From Spirodela intermedia (lineage: Eukaryota > Streptophyta > Magnoliopsida > Alismatales > Araceae), in contig LR746279.1 of the NCBI GenBank assembly GCA_902729315.2, positions 2,074,501 to 2,138,500 of the forward strand: 64,000 nt of DNA, in the 5' to 3' direction. How positions within the stretch are numbered: the stretch's first letter is position 1; each line of letters begins with the position of its first letter. The notes under the pieces were generated by a model that was not told the DNA's origin, searched no databases, and worked only from the letters and a program-made list of their open reading frames with translations. Position numbers and translations under genes: made by a program. Below, one piece after another: positions 54,644-64,000 of this stretch.

Positions 54644-57541
54644 AAAGGGAGAAACGAAAAATTTAAGAGAGCAGAGAAACCAAATAATTATATTTCCAGA
54701 AAAGAAATTCTTGACATAAGGCCAAATAAATCACTGAACTGGTTCTTTCTTAAAAACTGATATTTTTTTTGAAAATAAGGGAGGGAACATCATCTGAGCT
54801 GATGCATCCATACCCAATAGACGACAGGAGAGAGAGATCCATAGAATCCATTGAGAGACGGGAAAAAAAAAAAAAAAACTAGCAAAAGTGCAACCCATGA
54901 AAGAAGGGGGAAGGGTTTGTTCTCACCAATGGCCGGCCACTGCTCCATCGGCCCCCTTGCTGAATATGATGACGTTCCCGGCGTATTTATGGCCGCCTAT
55001 GTGCGAGCAGCCACTGACAGACACCTGGAGGCCGCGCTCCTTGGCCTCCTCTCGGAATCGCTTGATGAGTTCGGGCCCGCAGACCCCACACCTCTTGTCC
55101 CGGCTCCCATGGGCGCAGACAAAGACATAGGACCCGGTGAGGGGCTCGACCACTCCAGGGAACCATTCGTTGTTCTTCACCAGGACCTCCTCCACGAACA
55201 CATCAACGTCAAAGTGAGTCAATCGCCTGCACCCAAAAGTACCAAAATTATATTAGAAACAAACAAAAAAAAGGTAAGAGTCCGGGAACAGTTGGGATTT
55301 ATTCGTTGTTCCAACCTGTATCGGATCATGTCGGGAAAGATCAGGACATCTCCATTCGAAGACTCAGTCCCATCTTCTCCCTCGCACAAGGTCAAGCGGG
55401 TCTGCAGAAAATTATCGTCAAAAGAGAGAAAAAAAGAGGGGTTCAATCATTGGTCAGAACTTAAATGTGCCAGTGATGTGGGTGAAACAAAGTCAAAGGC
55501 ATCGCCACCTGAAAAAATATCCCAATTAAGCATTGACGAGCTTCGGTCAAAATTATGACTCCAGGTGAAAACCAGGGAAACTCAGCTCAATGGATACCGA
55601 ATCATAATTTCTCAAACATAATGGCGGCTCCCATACAAATCCTAGCACACCTGAAGTGGATGGAATGAGGATGTTTATATGACATCATGAACAATATTCC
55701 AAGCCCATGATATGACAAAGAAGGTGCGGATATCGTAATATCCATATACAAAGATGGAATGAGTTGGGATATGAATGCTCCATGGAAGAGCAGGGTGGGG
55801 AGGAAGGAGATCAGCGCAAGGAGGGTACTTGATGATTCTGGACGGAAAAGGGCCTCCACAAATTTGGAATTTCCTCTGGTAGGCTTATTTCCTATACTTA
55901 GGCATCTCCACTTCAGGAATTAAAATTCATGTAAATATAAAGTTTGAATAAAAAATTAAAAAACGTTTTAGGATAAATACCAAAGAAAATGGGTAGAGAT
56001 TCCTTTATTTTTTTGAAATGCAGATCAAAATAGAAGACAAGGATGCCCTGTTTACGAGTATTCCCAAAACACTCATACACTTCGTCCCTTTCCGTGGCTC
56101 TGAGATTTTCCTTTTTATGTTTTACTTCTGACGAACTGCGATTCTTTGACCCCTTAAAAGGCTTTATACAATCTTATGAAATAAAATGCCGGGTGCCATC
56201 GAAATACTACTAAACTCGGAATTACATTCATGCTCGAGAAAATTTACAGGATAAAAGCTTAAAGTTGCGAATATTTCGGCATCATCTGATATTTAGACTA
56301 ACAAAACGGGGGAGGTCGTCACAATTCACTAACCTGAAAATATGGAAGAAAATTTCAGGATATAGACTTCCCGTTCTCTAACTTCTTTTAAGGATTCATA
56401 CAGTTTCATGAAATAGAATGTCCACTGATAGAGCAATATATATAAATAGATAGCCTAAGAAATGTATAAAATTATCGAAATCCGACCAAATTCGAAATTT
56501 TGATTTATGCTTGACGCAGTTTGCAGCAAAAAAGCTTATAATTTAGAATATTTCAGCATCATCGGAGACTTAGACCAATAAAAATGGAGAGATCTTCACG
56601 ATTCACTGTCCTGGCGATATGCAAGAAACTTCTATCCGGAAAACAGTGCTTCTTCACGATTCAGGCTCCAGAGATATTTCTCCAGCTCCTTGGATGTACA
56701 GTGAGCAGATTAGTAGTCCATTCAACACAAAAGTCGTCACTACGGAAAAGATTCCGTAGAGAAGAAAAGGTGAAATTGATGGATCCATAAAATCCAAATA
56801 TATGGGGGATTACTGACATAGACGCAGCAGGAAGAACGCTTTCAAAATCTACTCAAGAGAACCCGATCCGGTTTCTCTCAAAAAGTCCTAGACCACCGAG
56901 AAAAAATACGGTAAATAGAGAAATATTGGGCAGAAATCCTAGGGTTCGTCTTGTTTCTCATCCAACCCTTATCGAGGCTGAATAGTAGAGAGATCTACAA
57001 AAATAAAACACTAAAATTCGGACAATAATGATCTACCTAGCATAGGTACAGCGAAAATCCATCAATGGGACTAAAAGATCATACGACCGATACCAAAAAA
57101 ATAACCCGGTGAGGGCTTACTAGAAAATTACAATTGAAATAAAGTTTAAGAAACCCTTGCCTTCTTCTTGATGTCGGCCTTGCGACCGGTGAGAGCTGCG
57201 GCGAGGAGCCTGGGAAGGCGGTCGAACTCGGCGGCTTCGACGTGGGACGGCCACACCTCGGGTTGCTTGTAGCAAAGGAACAGGTGCCTTTCATACATCT
57301 GCACTGTCCCGGCCAGCTTCCCCTGCCCGAACTCCGGTCGCTGAAAGCCGAACTCGGCATCGTTTCCGCCGCCACTCCCGCTCCCCCCGTCCCCTCCCGC
57401 CCCCCCGCCGGTGCCAGAGAGGAGGCCCTCGTTCTGGTAGCTCCCCTGCCCAGTCCCGATCTGGGAGCTCGAATCCGGCACGAGGACGGCCTCGTCGGCG
57501 CCAGACAACGCGATCGGAGATGCGGCGTTGGGGTCTTCCAT
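53473..57541 (-). CDS. Sucrase/ferredoxin-like (AIM32/APD1-type) thioredoxin-fold Fe-S protein
   Basis: Five exons (57541-57161, 55401-55316, 55226-54927, 54295-54212, 53875-53473) join in phase to about 417 residues. The family motifs are NGDVLIFPDMIRYRRLTHFD (near 142-161), C193-X8-C202 in the CAHGSRDKRCG region and H231-X3-H235 in CSHIGGHKYAGN. These Cys2His2 ligands hold a 2Fe-2S cluster in APD1/AIM32-type proteins. GQMGLTEDQQKKVQELRLQ follows, then a Cys-rich stretch and a final hydrophobic segment (YAALAVAAAAVSVVVAY) that could be a tail anchor. Residues 40-60 are Gly-rich. Intron 1 appears to use a GC donor (AAG|GCAAGG at 57160-57159); an in-phase GT alternative six bases on would add Ala-Arg. 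A TATA box at 57604-57611 supports the ATG at 57541 over an upstream in-frame extension. Biochemical role in plants is unclear. Confidence 0.85.
54490..54523. repeat. (GTA)n microsatellite
   Basis: An imperfect then pure GTA/AGT run in an AIM32-like intron, directly before copy B of the dispersed ~60 bp unit. Confidence 0.85.
54530..54590. repeat. Dispersed ~60 bp unit, copy B
   Basis: Nearly identical to 11041-11100 (about 5 differences in 61, including one indel). Flanked by GTA repeats on the left and a GA tract at 54604-54640 on the right. Confidence 0.75.
54604..54640. repeat. (GA)n microsatellite in an AIM32-like intron
   Basis: Pure GA run of about 36 bases, 14 bases after dispersed unit copy B. 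Confidence 0.9.
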
Positions 57542-57603
57542 CTCCTTCCCTCCTAACCGTAAAGCTTTCGAGAGCGTCGCCGTCGCCGGCGAGTACCAGG
57601 AGA

Positions 57604-57611
57604 TTTTTATA
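57604..57611 (-). promoter_or_regulatory. TATA box of the AIM32-like gene
   Basis: TATAAAAA on the minus strand lies 63 bases upstream of the ATG at 57541. It gives a short leader of about 30-35 bases. Confidence 0.55.
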
Positions 57612-58434
57612 GTCGGCGGGCTGCTGTGGGAAGAAAGAAGAAGAAGATGAAGGGAGGGGTTACGTGGCCTGCAGCAGGTGATCTTCGACAGAGAACTCCA
57701 CATTCCAGAAATGCACGGGAAAGGAGCCTGAGAAATGGTCCATCACTGACGGGAATGCACTGCCCACGACGTTGACGAGGCTGCCGAATCAGGACCGTTG
57801 GCTACGCATGTCAACGGCTCGATCTCATTCCTCCCATTTTTAAACAGTAGGCACGGCTGGGCACCGACGTGTCACGTCAGATGACCTCACGGCATACCAC
57901 AAGATAATAAAAATAAAAATCACATAAATAAAATACTTATTTAAATATTATATTTATAAAACCACAAGATCAGCAAATATATATTTTAATAAAAATAATA
58001 TCTCGCTAAATATATTTCTTAAAATTGAGAAATAAAAAATTTTGAAATCTTGAAAGCTGATGCCCTATTAATAGTAATATTCCAAGAAAATAAATATTTG
58101 ATAAAAGTGGGATTTTTCTGGGGAAGAGTCGGTTTCTTGGAAGAAAATGAGAATAATGGCTTCCCAGAATGAGTTGCCTGCCCTCAGAATGCATTGACGC
58201 CGGCACCTCCCAAGGGCATCTCTGGTCAAATGCACCCGGACATCTTCTTCCATGATACATGCAGAGAAGGAAAGGATTGACTTAAAAAAACTTACATTAT
58301 TATACACAACCAGGGACCACATCCAGTCTAATTATACACACAAACCCACATCTTGGTCAATCCATTCATCCATCACTGCCGTAATCACAGAGAGAGGAGG
58401 GGAAGGATGGCGGCTGGCCGCCGCCGGCGGCTGA
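57612..58434. other. Spacer between the AIM32-like promoter and the WEB gene 3' end
   Basis: AT-rich from 57900 to 58130. The part near 58300-58434 is probably the 3' untranslated region of the WEB gene. No gene is recognised. Confidence 0.5.
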
Positions 58435-60407
58435 TCATCTCGCTGGCTGCTCGCCAGAAAGGTGGGAAGGGGAATTGCCGTCAACTAGGCTGCCCAGCTG
58501 TGGCGGCGCCGCCATCTTCGAGACCTGAGAAGAAGCCGCCTCCTCCGCCACCTTCTTCTGCTCCCTCTCGCGCCACCGCTTCATCTCGGCCTCCACGGCC
58601 CTCCTTGCCGCGTCGGCCATCTCTGCCCTCTTTATGGCATCCTCCGTCGCCGACTTCACCTCCACCAGCTCCTGCTGCAATGCCTCCAGCCTCTTCACTG
58701 CCTCGTTCTCGCTGGCCCTGACGGCCTCCACTTGGGCCGCCGCCGCGGCCACCTTCATCTCCGCCAGTGCCTCAGACTCCTCCACAACCTGGCTCAGAGA
58801 TTTGTGCTCCTCGTCGGAGATTGTGATGGCCGCCGCCCCAGACTCTGACGTGGAAGCCCGAGCGGCGTTGGTCTTATCGGAGAGGAGCTTCATCTCACCG
58901 AGGGCGGCCGTTTCTGCCACCTTTGCCTCCGACGCCTCTCTGAGGGCAGCACGAAGCTTCGTCTCAGCCTCCTCAAGAGCAAGACCGGCGGCTTCCGCCT
59001 CCTTCCTCAGCTCCAAACTGGTCTTCTTCATCTCCTCTGCCTCCCTCCTCGCATTCTCGGCTTCCAAGACCAGCTGCTGCCGGGCAGAGATCAGCTCCTC
59101 CCGGGCGCTCACCGCCTTCGACTCTCGAGCTCCGGCAAGTTGCAGCTCCGCTTTACCTTCCCGGAGCTTCCGGTGGAGATCAACGACGAGGGATTCAGTC
59201 TGCGCTTCCTTCTCTCTCAGGTCTGCAAGCTCCTTCCTGACCTTCTCCAGCTCCAACTTCAGTAACTCTGCCGAGGTCCTCAGAGAGGCTGCCTCTTCTG
59301 CCACCTTGTGCAGAGTTTCCCTGGCGGCATCCAGCTCGGCCACCATGCTTGAAGAGGAATCCATGTCGGCCTGCTTGAGATCCCCCAGCTCCTTCTGAAC
59401 GGAGCCGACCTCAGCTTCCACCTCCGCCAGATTCGCTCTGAGATCCCCCAGAATCTCCGGATCGAGCTCTTCCCTGAGAGAGGCCGCCTGTTTCTCCACC
59501 GCTTCGAGGGCGAGCTTATGGTCATGGCGGCTGAGCTCCTTCTCCGACAGGATCTTCGACTCTTCTTGCTTCGCCTGCAGAATGGCGTGCTTCAGAAGGA
59601 CGAGCGACTCTTGGACGGCCTCGGTCTCCTTCGCCAGCTGGGCCGCCCTCTCCCTGTGGGCAATGGTCAATTTCTCGGCTTCCTCTTCTTGACGGGACGC
59701 AGAGGCCTTGGCTTCCATGGAGGCCTCGAAGTCCCGCCTGGTTCTCCTCAGCTCCTGCTTTGTGCCATCGAGCTCGGCGATGACGATGGAGCACTGCTCT
59801 CTGGATTTGTCGAGCTCAAGGGTCCAGTTGAGGCCGTTCTCGGAATTAGCCTCTGAGTTGACTTCTTTGGAATTCCCAATCTGGGTCTTCGCAGATTCCG
59901 CCGCCTTTACTGCGGATTCCTTGGATTCGTTAACAATCTTGAGCTTGCCGGTCAGGACCTCGACTGTCCTCTTGGCCTCCTCTAGCTCGGCAAGCGCCTG
60001 GGTCCTGGTTGCTTCGGCATTATTCAGCTGTTCCCTCAGCCTGTCCAGTTCCTTCTGAGCCACGTGGAGCTGGGTCTCTTTGGCCAATATGTTCTGCTGC
60101 ACCATATATACAATTACAACAAGGTGACATGTTTCAAGAATTATAAGCTTCCAGTTTGCAGACAGACGAAATATCTGTTGAAAATGGAAAATAATGAGCA
60201 TATATTTTGGTAAACTGATTTCTTCGTGCAAAGTACCTCGGCAGATAGTGGCTTCAATTTCCTTGCCACGGGTTTGTCTGAAGAGAAGGCCGCCACACCA
60301 AACAGAGAGACAGCGGCTTTGACAGATTCAAAAGGTGCCCTCGTGTCGATTTCCCCAATCTCAGATTTGGATGAATCCGCAACATTTTGATGAGCTTTCA
60401 CCCCCAT
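58435..60407 (-). CDS. WEB-family (DUF827) coiled-coil protein
   Basis: Two exons (60407-60237 and 60096-58435, phase 0) give 610 residues. The N-terminus MGVKAHQNVADSSKSEIGEI, then APFESVKAAVSLFG, is the conserved opening of WEB proteins such as At5g55860. From about residue 60 to 570 the chain is almost continuous coiled coil rich in Glu, Lys, Ala and Leu, with ETQLHVAQKELDRLREQLNN near its start. WEB1 and its partner PMI2 control light-driven chloroplast movement with actin; this paralogue's role is not known. The end (HLSGEQPAR) is non-helical. The exon 2 acceptor is a doubled GCAGCAG, so one glutamine may be present or absent. An AG before the ATG-containing exon suggests an intron in the 5' leader. 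Confidence 0.88.
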
Positions 60408-63400
60408 TTTATTGCTATTAATTATGGCAAGCTTCTGCCAGAGATGAGAAAAATATAAAAGTAAAGGGAAAAGAAAAATTCATCAAGTCCAAGATACAAA
60501 AGCATACATAATGCGGGAAAAAAAGGAGCAACAACTCTTGGTATCAACCAAGAACGTAACAAGCAGCTTGACATAAATACTCAAATAGATTAAAAAGTAT
60601 ACTAGAAGAAACTTATGAATCAATCACCCGGGCTTGTATGGCAAGGATCGAGGACTGCTAAAAAGTGGAAGATTGAACACAGGAAGGCTCAATCATGATT
60701 TCCAAGAAGATAACAACTATTGAAGTCAAACAGTGCGCTTCATGACCATGAAAAAAATAAAATCATCGGAGGATTGACAGAATTGAAGAAGAGGACGTGC
60801 AGTGGTTGTCCAACTTCTGTTGGCTAGAAGCTGGTAAACAACAATGGCGAGAGAAATTATGACATAATTCAAATTAATCTTAGATGATTGAGCAACCCAA
60901 AGACTTAGAACCATCAGTGATTTTTGTACAGCAGTGAGACAACACGAAAAAAACCAAACACTCTGCCCTCTCCCTCAGCCTGTCCTCTAGAGTCTGTTTT
61001 CTATGTTCGTGGTTCAGTATTCTGGTGTGCGAGGCAAAAAAGACAAATCTATCCGCAACTATGTGGTTGAAGCATAATACTACAGTGACAATACAAGAGG
61101 AGACGTCCTGGGAAAACAATTAGTTGATGTCTACATGATAAAAAAGCTTAACACCACTTACTAAGAAAATAAAAATACAAAGGGTATCTTATCAAAACAC
61201 ATAGTAAGACCACTTCTCTCCCAGTCCACGCCATGGCACACACCGTTCTTATTGGGGTAAAATCACTCTCACATATTTTTATCTCGGAAGAAATAGCTGA
61301 GAGGAGGGGCTCATTTCTAGGGGTACTGATGTAGAACATCACTCAAAGAAAGGAGAAGCCCAAAGTTGGTGACACAGGTGGGTTGAAAACGTAAAACGTG
61401 GGCTACAAATATGGGAAGACACAAAATGAGATTAAGCCCGGATAAATCGCCATGGATAATGCATCAGATTCTCAACCTTAGTAACTGTTTTGTTGTTAAT
61501 TCGTTTTTAATTTGTTTTCTTAATTGATCAGATTTTATAGGAGCCTCACAACTAATTTCTGGCCTATTTCAAGGCTAATAGCACGTTGTAACCTTAGGAG
61601 ATAATCAATAATGTGAATTTCTTTCTCCCTGTGAGATTTCAGTGTGTTTGTGGATTCAAGCAGCCCTAGTGGATTCATGGGCTAAGGAAATTTTCGGAAC
61701 AAATAAAAAATAGAAAAGGGATAATTCAAAAGCATTTCGAAAATGCAAAGGCTTCATGTGCATTGTGTGCATATTTCATGTCTTTCCTCTTCTCAGTCAA
61801 TTCGCCTTCATGATCCTAAAATGCCCAGTCTATCTTCAAATGATTACATCAATGACAGCAATAAATCAGAGGTGGGGGAGACCAATCGCTGCTCCAGATC
61901 ATCATGTTATAAATGCCGTGAACAATGACCACCAGTTAATATTCCTGAATTTTCCACACAGGCAGTCTGCAATTTCTTATCCTCCCTCTCAAATTATCAC
62001 TTTAAATATCAAGCTACCTCCCTTTCTCATGGGACTTTCCTCTCTTCTGACCTTTTTCATCCTCTTGCACTCCACTCTATGTTTTTGCCAGGGCCAAAAC
62101 ACCTAATAAATCATTAGCAGCAGTAGTAGGATCCATTGAAATAGAGGGCAGATGCTAAGTTGGGAAAAGAAAGATTCAGGACGAGATTAATAAGTAAAAG
62201 AGCTCGTATGTCATGCAAATCGAACTGCCACATGAAATTGTTCTCCCATAGTTGATTGCATCATCTACATTATTCCACATGTTTCAAGGCAAGTCTTGGA
62301 AGAAAAGTTCAAGACTTCTGGAAAACTCCATGAGCGATTTATGGACATTTCGTAAAAATAATAGGCCTTGGAAATTACAAGGTGACTTAAAGTGAGCACA
62401 AATGATTTAACTTAAAATAATATACTTTGGAATTCCAAAAAGCTTTGTCATTCCCCAATCACACTAAAAAACGAGAAGTTTACAATTTCATTAGCCTTTC
62501 AAATTTCTCCCACACTTTTTTCCACTCTCTCCATATCCAAAAGCAATTAATGGAGAGGTAAGCAATAATTATCATCTATCAATAAAAACCTGCTTCCCAG
62601 AGTTTTAAAGCTCCCAATTGAAAAGGGTGAAAGCTTGAAGATACAGAATTTCCAAATAAACTTCTATTTAGACAGAAAAAAAAGAAACGTTGTCCAATTA
62701 GTTGAAAGGAAAAGCATGCAATATCAATGCCAAGCTACTTCTACAACAAGATAAGACATCCATTCATGTCGGAGAGGAGAACATTTCATTAAACATTCAG
62801 AAAGCAAAACTGTTTATCAGAGGTGAAGGAAAATGAATTACAATCAAGAAGGATAGACTCTAAAAATAACAAATTACAATGAGGATGTTAGAAAAAAGCT
62901 GCTAAGATGATTGACAAAATGAAACATGGAGAACGCAACATTTGGTGGACAGCTCACAAAATGTAAGGAAGGACATTCAAGAATTGCGTAGATCTACAAC
63001 GAACAGACTCAAAGTGGAGAAACACAAGATAAAACAGGGCCTCTTTGAAAATTTTACTGGTGAAAATCGTGGGCAAGAGAGTGGATACTGAAAATACCAT
63101 TGGCGCACCATTAACACATTACCACTTCTTACGAGTAAATGGAAAAAAAAGAAGGCCAGGGTATGGATCATTAAGGAAAGAAAACCAAGCTAGACAACTC
63201 CTGGAAATACACAACTAAAGGAAAAAGTGCACGCCAGGTGATGAATAAAAAGATTATGAAGATTAGACGATCATCAGTAATCCACCCGTTTTAAGTTCAA
63301 CTGATAATGGAATTCACTAAAGTACATGTGGTCAAAGAAGTAGAGAAGATGACATTGAACACAAAGCGTCAATCTGTACGGGCATACTACTACCATCTTA

Positions 63401-64000
63401 AGATTAGGCACCTGCCAAGTAAAAAAGGCAGATACATGTCCATATTTCCGATGTCAAGAGAGGATAGGATCATAAAACCATGAATCATTTCGTTAGCCAT
63501 TATCATCTTCGCCATGGAATAAAAAAGGTAAATAAAGTTAAAGCAGGTATCCGAGTGAGCAATCCGATTTCAAATCATTGAGCTCATGCTTTCAGCTCGT
63601 TTCTGTTTTACGGTATCTTTCACACAACCGGTGGGTCTATATCTCAGTATCTAAAAGCTTTCCATAACGGCATTTTTTGCTAACATACTAAAACCGTACA
63701 TGATACAGCATGCTAAGACTCTACTACACACATCTATACTCCATTTTTTTACCTACCAATGAATTAAGAAATCGTCATTCCTCAAACAAGAACAAGTTAA
63801 TCATGGATACATTGCTACTGATGTCATGTAAAGGCTGCAAAGATAATCACATATCTTCATATGATATCCATCTGTTAAAAATCAAGCATCCAAAGTAGAA
63901 ATCGAACCGTGCCATAGGCTACATGACCCGTCAAATAATTTCCTCGAAGAAAAGATATATCAGCCCCATTTTACCACAATATGCAAGAAAACATAAAGAT
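60408..64000. other. Upstream of the WEB gene, no gene recognised
   Basis: A CTGGCAG acceptor-like site on the minus strand just before the ATG (60436-60442) suggests that a leader exon lies further upstream in this region. The remainder is AT-rich with short open frames of no recognisable family. It includes an LTR-like relic near 61560. Confidence 0.45.
61545..61700 (+). mobile_element. LTR-like relic, second copy
   Basis: GGCCTATTTCAAGGCTAATA, then TTGTAACCTTAGGAG and TTGTGGATTCAAG occur in the same order as in the relic at 42475-42760. Spacings are similar but the copy is diverged. Ends are not definable by eye. Confidence 0.25.

Noticed and set aside
1-64000. CRISPR arrays, operons, ribosomal RNA, complete tRNA genes, telomere arrays
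   Set aside because: Searched for by eye and not seen; the organism is a plant and the only tRNA-like string is an incomplete fragment.

Overview
This window is nuclear DNA from a flowering plant. The evidence is a set of intron-rich genes with GT-AG splice sites and several plant-specific families: a XERICO-type RING-H2 protein, GBF-interacting protein 1, a WEB-family coiled coil, a CSPTTHAGSFRC serine-rich protein and an RPS2/RPS5-type NLR. Coding exons of several genes are very GC-rich while introns and spacers are AT-rich. GA/CT microsatellites crowd promoters, leaders, introns and 3' UTRs. That contrast fits a monocot, magnoliid or early-diverging angiosperm better than a typical eudicot, but this is inference and I cannot name a species. 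I saw no CRISPR array, operon or intact transposon.

Layout from left to right. 1-2.0 kb: 5' end of an FNBP4-like WW-protein gene (-), running off the left edge. 2.0-5.5 kb: divergent spacer with a G-box cluster, then a XERICO-like gene (+) whose leader intron is built of ~200 bp tandem repeats. 6.1-9.4 kb: a serine-rich small protein (-) and a TMEM245/AI-2E-type membrane protein (-). 10.7-14.5 kb: plastid 3-hydroxyacyl-ACP dehydratase FabZ (-), four exons with a 2.9 kb GA-rich intron. 16.3-20.1 kb: a CCDC22-like gene (+) without a recognisable N-terminal half, followed by five tandem copies of its own terminal sequence. 21.5-24.4 kb: nucleotide-sugar transporter (+), seven exons. 26.1-28.1 kb: 5'-truncated NLR (+). 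29.2-40.3 kb: GIP1-like gene (-), ten exons. 40.3-44.1 kb: AT-rich repeat island. 44.1-50.1 kb: two-RRM glycine-rich hnRNP (+). 50-53 kb: microsatellite-rich spacer and a 69-residue ORF (+) with a TATA box. 53.5-57.5 kb: sucrase/ferredoxin-like (AIM32/APD1-type) protein (-), possibly with a GC-AG intron. 58.4-60.4 kb: WEB-family coiled-coil gene (-). 60.4-64 kb: no gene recognised.

The genes do not form a pathway. They are ordinary housekeeping and regulatory loci: fatty-acid synthesis, RNA binding, ubiquitin ligation, vesicle and organelle functions, and Fe-S biochemistry. What stands out is local sequence turnover: tandem duplications inside an intron and across a stop codon, truncation of a resistance gene and of CCDC22, dispersed ~60 bp units tied to GA tracts, LTR-like relics, and a probable plastid tRNA fragment in an intron. 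Exon boundaries were placed by eye from splice dinucleotides, reading phase and remembered family sequences. No transcript data or database search was available.
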